Shown here piece after piece: positions 1-8,653 of a DNA stretch of 64,000 nt. The stretch is taken from NCBI GenBank assembly GCA_033763555.1, contig JANRKK010000045.1:1-64000 (forward strand), given 5' to 3'. The number at the start of each line of letters is the position of its first letter. The stretch's first letter is position 1. The DNA is from JALYJG01 sp033763555 (GTDB lineage: Bacteria; Pseudomonadota; Alphaproteobacteria; UBA9219). The notes under the pieces were generated by a model, which did no database searches, had not been told where the DNA came from, and saw only the letters and a program-made list of their open reading frames with translations. Made by a program: the position numbers and the translations under genes.

Positions 1-909
<909 letters not shown>

Positions 910-921
910 AATCGCTTATCC

Positions 922-1395
922 TTACCAGCGGAAATGCGAAAAGGCCTTGTTGGCCTCCGCCATACGGTGTGTGTCTTCGCGCTTCTTGATGGCCGCGCCG
1001 TTATCGTTAGAGGCCGCGACCAATTCTCCAGCCAGGCGATCCATCATGGTGTGTTCAGAACGCGCGCGCGCAGCCGTGATAATCCAGCGCATGGCTAGAG
1101 CGATACCGCGCTCCGGACGAACTTCGACAGGAACCTGATAGGTCGCGCCGCCGACGCGGCGGGAACGGACTTCCAGATGCGGACGGACCTTATCAATCGC
1201 CGCCTTGAAGGTTTCCAGTGCATTGCCACCCTTGGACAGACGTTGAATCTTTTCCAGTGCGCCATAAACGGTACGCTCGGCAACCGACTTTTTGCCGTCC
1301 TGCATCAGAACGCTCATAAACTTGGAAATCAGAATTTCTCCGAATTTCGGATCGGGAAGGATTTCACGTTTCTCGGCTCTATGACGACGGGGCAT
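922..1395 (-). CDS. rpsG: 30S ribosomal protein S7
   Basis: Small-subunit protein S7, which binds the 3' major domain of 16S rRNA and nucleates assembly of the 30S head. The 157 residues match the usual bacterial length of about 156. Recognisable segments are the N-terminal MPRRHRAEKREILPDPKFG, the central GGATYQVPVEV loop and the C-terminal HRMAEANKAFSHFRW. It sits between rpsL (15 bp upstream) and fusA (12 bp downstream) on the reverse strand, so the three are almost certainly co-transcribed. Nothing is irregular in the reading frame. Confidence 0.97.
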   Translation of the reverse strand: MPRRHRAEKREILPDPKFGEILISKFMSVLMQDGKKSVAERTVYGALEKIQRLSKGGNALETFKAAIDKVRPHLEVRSRRVGGATYQVPVEVRPERGIALAMRWIITAARARSEHTMMDRLAGELVAASNDNGAAIKKREDTHRMAEANKAFSHFRW

Positions 1396-1410
1396 GGGAA
1401 ATTCCTTTGA

Positions 1411-1782
1411 TTACTTCGGACGCTTCGCGCCATAGAGGGAGCGGCGCTTCTTACGGTCTTTGACGCCTTGCGTGTCAAGCGTGCCGCGGATGATGTGATA
1501 GCGAACACCGGGCAAATCTTTCACACGGCCGCCGCGGATCATGACGACAGAGTGTTCCTGCAGATTATGGCCTTCGCCGGGAATGTAGCTGATGACTTCA
1601 TGGCCGTTTGTCAGGCGAACACGGGCAACTTTACGCAAAGCCGAGTTTGGCTTCTTCGGCGTCGTTGTATAGACGCGCGTGCAGACGCCGCGCTTCTGCG
1701 GGCATTCCTGCAGAGCGGGAACTTTATCGCGCACCTTCAGCGGGCGGCGCTTCTTGCGGATCAACTGGTTAACTGTAGGCAT
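1411..1782 (-). CDS. rpsL: 30S ribosomal protein S12
   Basis: Ribosomal protein S12 (123 residues), a decoding-centre protein and the classic streptomycin-resistance locus. It begins MPTVNQLIRKKR and contains the conserved TTPKKPNSALRKVARVRL and GEGHNLQEHSVV segments. The lysines of the KKPNSA motif, the usual resistance sites, are wild type. The frame stays open upstream to an ATG at 1863, but those 27 residues look like untranslated leader. The start at 1782 matches the family and has a purine-rich GGAG ribosome-binding site about 6 bases before it. It is the first gene of the str operon with rpsG and fusA. Confidence 0.97.
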   Translation of the reverse strand: MPTVNQLIRKKRRPLKVRDKVPALQECPQKRGVCTRVYTTTPKKPNSALRKVARVRLTNGHEVISYIPGEGHNLQEHSVVMIRGGRVKDLPGVRYHIIRGTLDTQGVKDRKKRRSLYGAKRPK

Positions 1783-1869
1783 TCGTACTCCGTTTTCGCC
1801 AAACCGATTCGCACACAAACACAAAAACCACACCGCAACGCAGCCGAAGGCTGTGTTCCGCATGGCTCA

Positions 1870-1896
1870 CCTTTAGTTCCGTCGCGTCTATGTCAA
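1870..1896 (-). promoter_or_regulatory. Possible sigma-70 promoter of the str operon
   Basis: On the reverse strand a perfect TTGACA (1891-1896) is followed 15 bases later by the weak -10 candidate TAAAGG (1870-1875), about 90 bases upstream of the rpsL start. The -35 match is convincing. The short spacer and poor -10 make the assignment tentative, although alphaproteobacterial -10 boxes are often degenerate. Confidence 0.4.
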
Positions 1897-2077
1897 CTTT
1901 TGCAACATCCGAAGCTGCGTCTAGGCTGTATTGCAAGCCTACCACCAGCCCCGCAAAGGCCGCGCTCTTGTATGTTTTTTCATTCTCAAGGTCAAGGGAA
2001 GTTTATGATTTCGTGGAAATTTCTTGCTTTGTCTGCCTCCAGCGCTAGGTTCGGCACCCCAACTCCGAGGATGGTTT

Positions 2078-3235
2078 ATGTCGCAATGCACGGCCCTGAT
2101 TGTCGCTGCCGGTTCTGGCGAGCGTTTCGGGGGTTCAATTCCCAAGCAATATCAGGATCTTGGTGGCGTACCAATCCTGCGCCGGAGCGTGCTTGCCTTC
2201 CTTAACCATCCGCATATCGATCGGGTGCAGGTTGTTATCAGCCCTGCTCATCGCGATCTCTACGACAAGGCGGTTGCTGATCTGAGCCTTCCCGAGCCCA
2301 TTACAGGTGGCGAAACGCGTCAGGATTCCGTGCGTTTAGGGCTCGAAGCTCTAGCAAAATTGAAGAAACCGGGCATGGTCATGATCCATGATGCCGCCCG
2401 GCCTTTAATTGATGCGGCGACCATCACGGCTGTCCGCAAAGCCCTTGATAAAAGCAAGGGCGCCATTGCCGCCAAGCCTCTGGTCGACACGCTGAAGCGC
2501 GGCAAAGATGAGCTGATCGAAACCACCATTGACCGCCAAAATCTCTGGCAGGCTCATACCCCGCAGGCTTTCCATTTTGATGCTATTCTTGATGCCCACC
2601 GCGCCACCATAGGCGCTAAATTGACGGATGATGCCGCCGTGGCCGAAAAAGCCGGAATGACTGTTACCCTTGTCCCCTCGAACCCTGACAATATGAAAAT
2701 TACCAATCCTGACGATCTTGATCGCGCCGCCCGCCTGATGGGCCACAATTTTGGCGATGTCCGCACGGGCATGGGCTTTGATGTTCACCGCCTCATTCCT
2801 GGCGATGCTATTATTATCTGCGGTGTCAAAATTCCACATAACCGCAAGGCTGAAGGCCATTCTGACGCCGATGTCGGTCTGCATGCGCTGGTTGATGCTA
2901 TTTTGGGCGCGATGGGTGCGGGCGATATCGGTCAGCACTTCCCGCCTTCCGATCCGCAATGGAAAGGCAAGGACAGCGCGCATTTCGTACGCCATGTTGT
3001 TGGGTTGCTGAGCGAGCGCGGCGGTTTTATTGCACATGTCGATGTCACTCTGATGTGCGAGCAACCTCGCATCGGTCCGCATCGTGATGCGATGGTGAAA
3101 CGTATGGCTGAACTTCTTGAAGTCACTCCTGATCGCGTCAGCGTCAAGGCAACAACCACCGAACGTTTAGGCTTCACAGGTCGCGAAGAAGGCATTGCAG
3201 CGCAGGCGGTGGCAACGCTTCGCTTTCCGGGTTAA
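2078..3235 (+). CDS. ispDF: Bifunctional IspD/IspF (MEP cytidylyltransferase / MEcPP synthase)
   Basis: Fusion enzyme of the non-mevalonate isoprenoid pathway. Residues about 1-225 are IspD, which makes CDP-methylerythritol from MEP and CTP, with the nucleotide-binding LIVAAGSGERFGG and PKQY motifs. Residues about 228-385 are IspF, which cyclises CDP-ME-2-phosphate; its zinc ligands lie in FDVHR (D235, H237) and it has the GHSDADVGLHALVDAI segment. The ATG at 2078 was chosen because the IspD family starts just before ALIVAAG and a GAGG lies 7 bases upstream; an upstream ATG at 2024 would add 18 unrelated residues. The IspDF fusion is common in alphaproteobacteria. Isoprenoid output also feeds the polyprenyl carrier used by the EPS genes downstream. 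Confidence 0.96.
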   Translation: MSQCTALIVAAGSGERFGGSIPKQYQDLGGVPILRRSVLAFLNHPHIDRVQVVISPAHRDLYDKAVADLSLPEPITGGETRQDSVRLGLEALAKLKKPGMVMIHDAARPLIDAATITAVRKALDKSKGAIAAKPLVDTLKRGKDELIETTIDRQNLWQAHTPQAFHFDAILDAHRATIGAKLTDDAAVAEKAGMTVTLVPSNPDNMKITNPDDLDRAARLMGHNFGDVRTGMGFDVHRLIPGDAIIICGVKIPHNRKAEGHSDADVGLHALVDAILGAMGAGDIGQHFPPSDPQWKGKDSAHFVRHVVGLLSERGGFIAHVDVTLMCEQPRIGPHRDAMVKRMAELLEVTPDRVSVKATTTERLGFTGREEGIAAQAVATLRFPG

Positions 3236-3240
3236 CGGCA

Positions 3241-3738
3241 ATGTTTCCGCCTGATATTCACGATCTGGCGCGCAAAGTTATCGAAAGCTACACGGCGCAA
3301 AAACAGAAAATTGTCACCGCGGAATCCTGCACGGGCGGTCTGGTTGCAGCGGCGCTCACGCAAATTCCGGGTTCATCCGCCGTTGTTGAGCGCGGTTTCG
3401 TTGCTTACAGCAATCAAGCCAAGACCGAAATTCTCGGCGTGATGCCGGAAACGCTCGAGGATTACGGCGCGGTTAGCGACAAGGTTGCTGAAGAAATGGC
3501 GCAAGGCGCTTTGGAGTTTTCGCAGGCCGATATTGCTGTTTCTGTAACGGGCATTGCAGGCCCATCCGGCGCTGAAACAGGCAAGCCTGTGGGTCTGGTC
3601 TATTTCGGATTGGCCACCCGATCAGGTGCCGTCTTCCATTACAAAAGCCAATATAACGGCGATCGCGACGACATCCGTCTTCAGGCGACCCGTGAGGCTT
3701 TGCGGCTTTCACTTTCCATGGCGGATGAAGATAAATAA
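3241..3738 (+). CDS. pncC: CinA-family nicotinamide-nucleotide amidohydrolase (PncC)
   Basis: Stand-alone C-terminal CinA domain of 165 residues. PncC deamidates nicotinamide mononucleotide to nicotinate mononucleotide in NAD recycling. The family signature VTAESCTGGLVAAAL is near residues 22-36, followed by VERGFVAYSNQAKTEILGV and the VTGIAGPSGA loop. It lacks the N-terminal molybdopterin-binding-like domain of full-length CinA. The start lies 5 bp after the ispDF stop, so it is probably translated from the ispDF transcript. The ispDF-cinA order is common in alphaproteobacteria. Confidence 0.93.
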   Translation: MFPPDIHDLARKVIESYTAQKQKIVTAESCTGGLVAAALTQIPGSSAVVERGFVAYSNQAKTEILGVMPETLEDYGAVSDKVAEEMAQGALEFSQADIAVSVTGIAGPSGAETGKPVGLVYFGLATRSGAVFHYKSQYNGDRDDIRLQATREALRLSLSMADEDK

Positions 3739-3802
3739 TATATATTTCAATTGGTTATAATAGTTTTTTATCAGATTTATATGCCGGGAAAGTATTTTCA
3801 CG

Positions 3803-3818
3803 CTTCGCATTTGCGAAG
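3803..3818. promoter_or_regulatory. Short perfect inverted repeat upstream of the EPS-initiating gene
   Basis: Seven-base arms CTTCGCA (3803-3809) and TGCGAAG (3812-3818) flank a 2-base centre. No T-run follows, so this is more like a protein-binding site than a terminator. A perfect TATAAT (3756-3761) lies upstream but without a good -35. Together with the CtrA-type box at 3844 this makes the 140-bp gap after pncC a likely control region for the glycosylphosphotransferase gene. Confidence 0.35.
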
Positions 3819-3843
3819 AATTCGTGTATATCAATCTCTTCCG

Positions 3844-3858
3844 TTAATAGTCTGTTAA
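3844..3858. promoter_or_regulatory. Perfect CtrA-type box (TTAA-N7-TTAA)
   Basis: The sequence TTAATAGTCTGTTAA matches the full CtrA consensus TTAA-N7-TTAA. It ends 20 bp before the ATG at 3879. At that position it could overlap the promoter core and repress. It could instead activate if the true start codon is the later in-frame ATG at 3948. CtrA is a known response regulator of alphaproteobacterial cell-cycle and envelope genes; binding here is inferred only. Confidence 0.45.
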
Positions 3859-3878
3859 TAACTTAAAGAGCCGTTCCT

Positions 3879-5441
3879 ATGGTCCAGATTTCATTGAAAA
3901 ACAAAGCGGCTCAAGCCAAGCCGCAGATCCACGAAGATGTGGATAATATGCTCGCGCAAGTTGAGAATCTTGCCCGCGAAGCGCGTCAGCCTGAAATCAC
4001 GGAAACCATCAACGAAGCGCCGCGTAGCTTCCCGAATTTTACCCGCCTGCTACAAATTTCGGGTCGTTACCTGATGATGAGCGACATTGTCGCCCTGCTG
4101 GCTGCTTTTACATGCGGTGGCGTCGGAGCCTGGGCCGTTGATGTCTATCTGTTCAACGAAGGCTTCCAGGAATTGTTCCATATTATGTCATTGCAGCAAT
4201 TTGCCATCTTCACAGGCTTGGGCGCAGTTGCGCTGCTGTGGCTGGACACCAAAGGCCATTACCGTCAGCGCCTCCCTTATTGGGAAGTCATTGGTCATCT
4301 GGTTGCCGTGGTCATGCTCGGGTTCCTTGCGGGAGGCTTTATTCAATTCGCTTCCAAGAATGACTCCTCCCGTTTGTGGATGGGGTTGAGCTGGCTGATG
4401 TTTGGCGTGTTTTTGCTGACGGGCCGCACCCTCGTGCGCCGTATGTTGGAGAAACACGGCCTCTGGAAAGTTCCAGCCGTCATGATCGGCACAGGCCCGA
4501 CGGCCCAGGCAGCGATGAGTACCCTGAATCGCGAACGCAAGATGGGTTTTGCGCTGGTCAAACAAATTGATGCTTCGGCTTTGGAAACCTTGTCGAAGCC
4601 GCATGCCTGGAAGCATTTGCTGATGACGCATGGTGCATCGCATATTTTCCTCGCGCTGGAAGGCAGTGAAGTCGAAAAAAATTCAGTGGCGATCAAATCC
4701 ATGGTTCGCGCGCGCGTCCCCTGCTCCATCATTCCGGCCTGGCTTGGCTTGCCGTCCAGCACGCTGTCGCCGCATCACTTCATGATGCATGACGTTGTGC
4801 TGCTGCATAACACCAACCGCTTGCAATTGCCCTTGCCGCGCCTGCTCAAGCGCAGCTTCGATATTCTTCTCGCAGGAACAGCCCTTGTTGTACTGTCGCC
4901 TTTGTTTGCTGGCGTTGCTTTGTTGGTGCGTCGTGATGGTGGCCCGGCCTTTTTCAAGCAGGCGCGTGTTGGCCGCGGCGGACGTCTGTTCAATTGCTAT
5001 AAGTTCCGCTCTATGCGCATCGATGCCGAGAAATTTCTCGCGCGTTATCTGATTGAAAATCCCGCTGCCGCACAGGAATGGCGCCAGTTTCAGAAACTGA
5101 AAAATGATGTGCGCGTCACGAAGTTTGGCCAATTCATTCGCCGCACCAGCCTCGATGAATTGCCGCAGCTGATCAATGTGCTGAAAGGCGAAATGAGCCT
5201 TGTAGGTCCGCGTCCCTGTATGCCCGGACAGGAAGATTTCTATGCCGAAGATTTCAGCTTCTATGAATCCGTGCGCCCGGGCATCACAGGCCCATGGCAG
5301 GTCAGCGGTCGCAACAAGCTGACTTTCAAGGAACGCGTCCAGCTGGAATCCTGGTATGCGCGTAACTGGAGTCTGTGGATGGACGTTGTTATCGTTCTGA
5401 AAACAGTCCCAACGTTGCTCAAAAAAGATCAGGCGTTTTAA
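3879..5441 (+). CDS. Polyprenyl-phosphate glycosyl-1-phosphate transferase (WbaP/exopolysaccharide initiating enzyme)
   Basis: Initiating enzyme of EPS repeat-unit synthesis: it moves a sugar-1-phosphate from a UDP-sugar to undecaprenyl phosphate at the inner membrane. The 520 residues contain about four N-terminal membrane segments (roughly 70-195), a central Rossmann-like region (about 200-310) and a re-entrant membrane helix beginning LLKRSFDILLAG near residue 325. The bacterial sugar-transferase catalytic domain follows. In it I see KFRSM, RRTSLDELPQL, MSLVGPRP and RPGITGPWQVSGR, the conserved blocks of the family. The sugar specificity (galactose or glucose) cannot be read from sequence. 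The upstream control region holds a CtrA-type box. Confidence 0.92.
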   Translation: MVQISLKNKAAQAKPQIHEDVDNMLAQVENLAREARQPEITETINEAPRSFPNFTRLLQISGRYLMMSDIVALLAAFTCGGVGAWAVDVYLFNEGFQELFHIMSLQQFAIFTGLGAVALLWLDTKGHYRQRLPYWEVIGHLVAVVMLGFLAGGFIQFASKNDSSRLWMGLSWLMFGVFLLTGRTLVRRMLEKHGLWKVPAVMIGTGPTAQAAMSTLNRERKMGFALVKQIDASALETLSKPHAWKHLLMTHGASHIFLALEGSEVEKNSVAIKSMVRARVPCSIIPAWLGLPSSTLSPHHFMMHDVVLLHNTNRLQLPLPRLLKRSFDILLAGTALVVLSPLFAGVALLVRRDGGPAFFKQARVGRGGRLFNCYKFRSMRIDAEKFLARYLIENPAAAQEWRQFQKLKNDVRVTKFGQFIRRTSLDELPQLINVLKGEMSLVGPRPCMPGQEDFYAEDFSFYESVRPGITGPWQVSGRNKLTFKERVQLESWYARNWSLWMDVVIVLKTVPTLLKKDQAF

Positions 5442-5457
5442 GAGCGTTTGCCTGATC
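5427..5457 (+). terminator. Inverted repeat across the stop codon of the glycosylphosphotransferase gene
   Basis: Perfect 8-base arms GATCAGGC (5427-5434) and GCCTGATC (5450-5457) enclose 15 bases that include the TAA stop. The following bases (AATATTTAAA) are A/T-rich but not a clean T-run, so termination is possible rather than certain. Confidence 0.35.
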
Positions 5458-5499
5458 AATATTTAAATCATTTATACAGATCAAGCAGGCGATTTATTC

Positions 5500-5964
5500 A
5501 TGCCGCGTCCCTACAAAATATCTGATGAAACCCGTCGCCAAAAATCCGAACAACTGAAACGGCAATGGAAAGATCCTCAGTTTAAAGAGATAGCTAAAAC
5601 GACTGCTAGAAACACCATGAAACAGCAATGGGCCAATCCGGAAATCAGAGCTCGGCGAACATCTGCTGCCAGAAAACGAATGACACGATTAAATGCTGAC
5701 CCTCTCTTTAAAGCTAAAGCAAGAGTAGCTGGAGGAAAAATTTTAAAGCGACTAAACGCAGATCCTGTAATGCGTAGCAGAATAATGGCCGCGTCTCGTG
5801 AAGCCATGGTGCGATTGAATGCTGACCCGGCATTTAGAGCCAAAAACGCAGCTGCGATGAGTGAGCGCATGAAAAAGCTGTGGGACAATCCCGAAAGCCG
5901 GGAAGCAATGTTGGAGGCCCGAAGAATTAAAAGAGAGCTACGCTCTAAGCCACCCACTCCGTAA
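5500..5964 (+). CDS. Small basic protein of six exact 21-residue repeats (NUMOD3-like?)
   Basis: I do not recognise this 154-residue protein as a named family. It is very rich in K and R. Six copies of a 21-residue unit follow one another, with the proline of the core motif ([W/L]-x-x-[D/N]-P-x-[F/M/I]-[K/R]) at residues 26, 47, 68, 89, 110 and 131, exactly 21 apart. Units 3-5 share LNADP. The N-terminus KISDETRRQKSEQL resembles the start of NUMOD3-type modular DNA-binding motifs found with homing nucleases, but no nuclease domain is present. Its 3' end overlaps the convergent xylanase gene by 27 bp. Codon usage is more A/T-rich than its neighbours, suggesting acquisition. DNA binding is a guess from charge and repeats. 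Confidence 0.7.
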   Translation: MPRPYKISDETRRQKSEQLKRQWKDPQFKEIAKTTARNTMKQQWANPEIRARRTSAARKRMTRLNADPLFKAKARVAGGKILKRLNADPVMRSRIMAASREAMVRLNADPAFRAKNAAAMSERMKKLWDNPESREAMLEARRIKRELRSKPPTP

Positions 5965-7068
5965 ACTTTCCCACAAAGGCCCGCGCTGATAATTTGTATC
6001 GAGCGGCAGGCTTCCTTGCGCATCGCCTAGGGCATCTTCCAGCCAGCTGCGGCGGTCGCTCAACCCCCATGTCAGCAGCGTATTGACGGATCCGCTTTCT
6101 TGCACCATGGCGAGGTAGGTCTGCACATAATTTTGCGCGAAGGTGCTTCGTTCATAGCCCTCACCTGGAACACGGCTAAGATCGAGATCAAGCTCGGTTA
6201 TATAAATCTCAATCCCCAAACCACGAACTGTTTTCAGGAATTCGGTAAAGTCCCTGCCTCCCAAGGGCAGATGGCATCGCAAATGGCTTTGCAGTCCCAG
6301 CGCATGAATTGGAACGTTTTTGGTTTTGAGTTTTTTGAGAAGATTCAGAAGAAGTTTTCGTTTGGCATATCCATAGCCATCACCGCGTTCCAAACCAAAA
6401 TCATTGTAGACAAGCGTAAGCCCCGGATCGACCTGATGTGCATAGTGGAACACCTGAGAGATGTAATTCGGGCCAAGTGCTTTGAGCCATAGCGTCTCAC
6501 GCAAACCATCCTTGCGCGGTGAACGCGGATCGATCGCCTCATTAACGACATCCCAATTGCGGATCATCGGTGAAGTTTCGGCAACTACACGCTCGATATG
6601 TGCGCGCAGAATTTTTTCTGCGGTCTTTTTATTTTTGAGTTCGGGCACAAGCCATGATGGGTTTGCATGATGCCAGACCAAAACATGTCCACGCATCGCC
6701 AGGCTGTTGGCTTGCGCAAATTGTGCCAGACGATGATAGCCGCTGAAATCAAATTCCGCAGGCGATGGTCGCAACGCATCCCATTTCAACTCACCCTCGG
6801 GAACAAGCAACGCGACTTCCCTCTTCAACGCCTCGGCAAAGCGATGGTCATTGAGCTGGCTGCTTTTAACAGCAGCACCATAAAGGCGGCCTTTTTTGCG
6901 GGCCAAAGCCCCCAGGCCTGGGCTGCGAAAGCCCGTTTCCGGATAAAGGCTGAGAGATTCGCATCCGGCTAGGCTCAGGCCTGAAAATCCGAGCAGCGGC
7001 AGGCCCAAAAGAGCCCGTAAAAAATCGCGGCGCAAAATATTTTTTGGGGAGAGAAAGCTCGAATGCAT
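5938..7068 (-). CDS. Glycoside hydrolase family 10 (endo-1,4-beta-xylanase-like), Tat/lipoprotein signal
   Basis: Secreted beta-glycanase of the GH10 fold. The acid/base glutamate is in WDVVNEAID (about residue 177) and the nucleophile in IEIYITELDLD (about residue 292); HVLVWHHANPSWL is also typical. The N-terminus carries a twin-arginine RRDFLRALLG motif followed by a lipobox-like LAGC, so it may be a Tat-exported lipoprotein. Tat genes are present at 43-44 kb. The start is uncertain: ATGs at 7068 and 7086 both lack a clear ribosome-binding site, and I chose the later one. Lying inside the EPS region, it may trim or edit the bacterium's own polysaccharide rather than feed on plant xylan; this is inference. 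Confidence 0.88.
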   Translation of the reverse strand: MHSSFLSPKNILRRDFLRALLGLPLLGFSGLSLAGCESLSLYPETGFRSPGLGALARKKGRLYGAAVKSSQLNDHRFAEALKREVALLVPEGELKWDALRPSPAEFDFSGYHRLAQFAQANSLAMRGHVLVWHHANPSWLVPELKNKKTAEKILRAHIERVVAETSPMIRNWDVVNEAIDPRSPRKDGLRETLWLKALGPNYISQVFHYAHQVDPGLTLVYNDFGLERGDGYGYAKRKLLLNLLKKLKTKNVPIHALGLQSHLRCHLPLGGRDFTEFLKTVRGLGIEIYITELDLDLSRVPGEGYERSTFAQNYVQTYLAMVQESGSVNTLLTWGLSDRRSWLEDALGDAQGSLPLDTNYQRGPLWESLRSGWLRA

Positions 7069-7225
7069 GCAAACGGATAAAAACATAAGAAAAAGAAGGG
7101 CGAAATAGAAAAATTGGATAAAATTTAAAGTAAATCATCCGTTAATACTAAGTATAATTAAAAAGCGATTAGTCATACGCATCTAAGATGGACCTTGATT
7201 TCAACAAGTATTCAAGGTCTTTCCC

Positions 7226-7735
7226 GTGAAAAATTACTTAAAGATATTTTCCGTTTTGAGCCTTATTGCGCTTGCGAACTGCGCGCAAACTTCGGCTGTA
7301 TCTGACGGAACCACTATCCCCTCTGAAACCCTGGCCCCCCTGGCCAGCTGGGTTGGACAGGCCACCAAAGTCCCCATGGTGTCCTTACCCATTACAGTTG
7401 CCAGCAATACCCGGCTGAAATCAGCCATGGGCCTGGAAGGCGTTCAACAGGCCCGTGCCATGGCAGCCTATCTGCCTGGCCAGATCGTCATCAATAACCT
7501 GGCCTGGGACCCTGAATCGCTGCGTTCCCAAAGCTATTTGGTCCATGAGCTTGTCCATCATGCCCAGCTCCTTAGCGGCCGTAAGTATGCCTGCCATGCG
7601 GCCAAAGAAAGCGAAGCTTACAGGCTGCAAAATCAATGGCTTGTCGAGCATGGCCTCTCGGCTATCACCAGTGACCAATGGATCGCCGAAATTGCATCCT
7701 GCAAGGGTGATGCTGACGACCATGGGTCGCTCTAG
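7226..7735 (+). CDS. Putative lipoprotein with HExxH metalloprotease-like motif
   Basis: This 169-residue protein starts with GTG at 7226. It has a signal peptide ending in the lipobox-like ALANC (cysteine about residue 19). The motif HELVHHAQ at residues 107-112 has the HExxH form of zinc-dependent peptidases, preceded by LPGQIVINN, which resembles small predicted metalloproteases of the DUF6647 type. A downstream E-A-Y segment (KESEAYRLQNQWL) could give the third zinc ligand. It is transcribed away from the xylanase gene and lies upstream of the EPS export genes. Activity is unproven, but the motif and spacing are good. Confidence 0.7.
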   Translation: MKNYLKIFSVLSLIALANCAQTSAVSDGTTIPSETLAPLASWVGQATKVPMVSLPITVASNTRLKSAMGLEGVQQARAMAAYLPGQIVINNLAWDPESLRSQSYLVHELVHHAQLLSGRKYACHAAKESEAYRLQNQWLVEHGLSAITSDQWIAEIASCKGDADDHGSL

Positions 7736-7778
7736 CCTGACCTAAGTCTTCCTTTGATTTTTACCGATAAGTCAAAAT

Positions 7779-7804
7779 ATTCAATTAATTTCAATTAGTT
7801 GAAT
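7779..7804. promoter_or_regulatory. Imperfect inverted repeat upstream of the EPS export block
   Basis: Arms ATTCAATTAATT and AATTAGTTGAAT form a near-palindrome about 180 bp before the start of the gene at 7983, in an A/T-rich 247-bp gap (7736-7982). The gap also holds a TATAAA at 7879-7884. A regulator-binding site is plausible; A/T-rich sequence produces such palindromes by chance fairly easily. Confidence 0.3.
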
Positions 7805-7982
7805 AGATATCACATTGTTTTAAAAATACCACATAGGCCTTAAAAGCTTTCCCTGGGCCTCGATTTCCCCCTGTTAACTATAAAAATTTGTGGAAAAAAT
7901 ATAGCGGACTCCTTAGAACATGGGGGTCTTGTGAGGGGCTTCGACGGTCTTGGCCGCACGCAAAAAACGTAAGGGGAACATC

Positions 7983-8561
7983 ATGAAAAAGCTTCTTTTA
8001 GTCATTGCACTCGTATTCTCGATTGCCGGAATTTCTCCGGTACACGCAGCCACCTGGACGAACGAAGTTCAGGCAGCCATCCAAAGCGGCAATTTTGAAC
8101 AAATCAACGTCATCGGCGCAAAAAATCCTTCGGCCGCTGGCGACATCGCCGTCTATCTGCTGCAGCAGTCTCAGAACAAAGCTCTGTCGCAAGATGTGCG
8201 CGTGAAGCTGTTTACGGCTGCAACGCCGTTCGCAGGTCAGATTGCCCCGAACGACACGGCCGCTGCAGGCAAAATCATCAATGCGATGCTGGCTTTGGCG
8301 AACAACCCGGCTTTCCAAAAGACCAATCCGAACGCTGCCGCTGACATCTACGCCAGCGCTCTGAACATGAGCGGTCAGCCGAACATGATTGTTGGCAACC
8401 CCAACCTGCACAACGCCGTTCTGGCTGATGCCGATGATTTCCTCGGCAACGCTCCGGCGGATGCGGACAAGAGATTGCGTGAACAGGTCAGCTTGGCTTT
8501 GTTTGTCGGCGCTCCCCCTCCCCTGGGTCCGCGCGGCATCATCAACCCGAGCTTTGAGTAA
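7983..8561 (+). CDS. Secreted alanine/asparagine-rich helical protein of unknown function
   Basis: A 192-residue protein with a clear Sec signal peptide (MKKLLLVIALVFSIAG, cleavage near VHA-ATW). The mature part looks all-helical and rich in A and N, with repeated short helices such as AAGDIAVYLLQQSQNKALS and AAAGKIINAMLALANN. I recognise no catalytic motif. The start at 7983 is preceded by AAGGGG about 7 bases upstream and begins exactly at the signal peptide. It is the first gene of the block leading to the outer-membrane barrel, export protein and kinase, so a periplasmic accessory role in EPS secretion is likely but inferred. Confidence 0.75.
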   Translation: MKKLLLVIALVFSIAGISPVHAATWTNEVQAAIQSGNFEQINVIGAKNPSAAGDIAVYLLQQSQNKALSQDVRVKLFTAATPFAGQIAPNDTAAAGKIINAMLALANNPAFQKTNPNAAADIYASALNMSGQPNMIVGNPNLHNAVLADADDFLGNAPADADKRLREQVSLALFVGAPPPLGPRGIINPSFE

Positions 8562-8602
8562 TCACGTTTAGGTTTTGTTAGGCTTTTGACGTCTTGAATA
8601 AC

Positions 8603-8633
8603 CCCCGGCGGGTCCTCCGCCGGGGAGTCTTTT
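8603..8633 (+). terminator. Strong GC-rich hairpin between the secreted protein and barrel genes
   Basis: Nine-base arms CCCCGGCGG (8603-8611) and CCGCCGGGG (8617-8625) with loop GTCCT, followed by AGTCTTTTG. This fits an intrinsic terminator, although the T-run is short. It would separate the abundant first transcript from the rest or attenuate read-through into the barrel gene. Confidence 0.65.
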
Positions 8634-8653
8634 GAGAATAACCGGAGGGTTGA

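Noticed and set aside
1783..1863. N-terminal extension of S12 from ATG 1863
   Set aside because: It would add 27 residues foreign to S12, and the ribosome-binding site is at the 1782 start.
2024..2077. N-terminal extension of IspDF from ATG 2024
   Set aside because: The 18 residues do not fit IspD, and the ribosome-binding site serves the ATG at 2078.
1468..2205. A 245-codon forward frame across rpsL and the ispDF start
   Set aside because: It is antisense to rpsL and crosses the promoter and ribosome-binding site of ispDF; no protein-like motifs.
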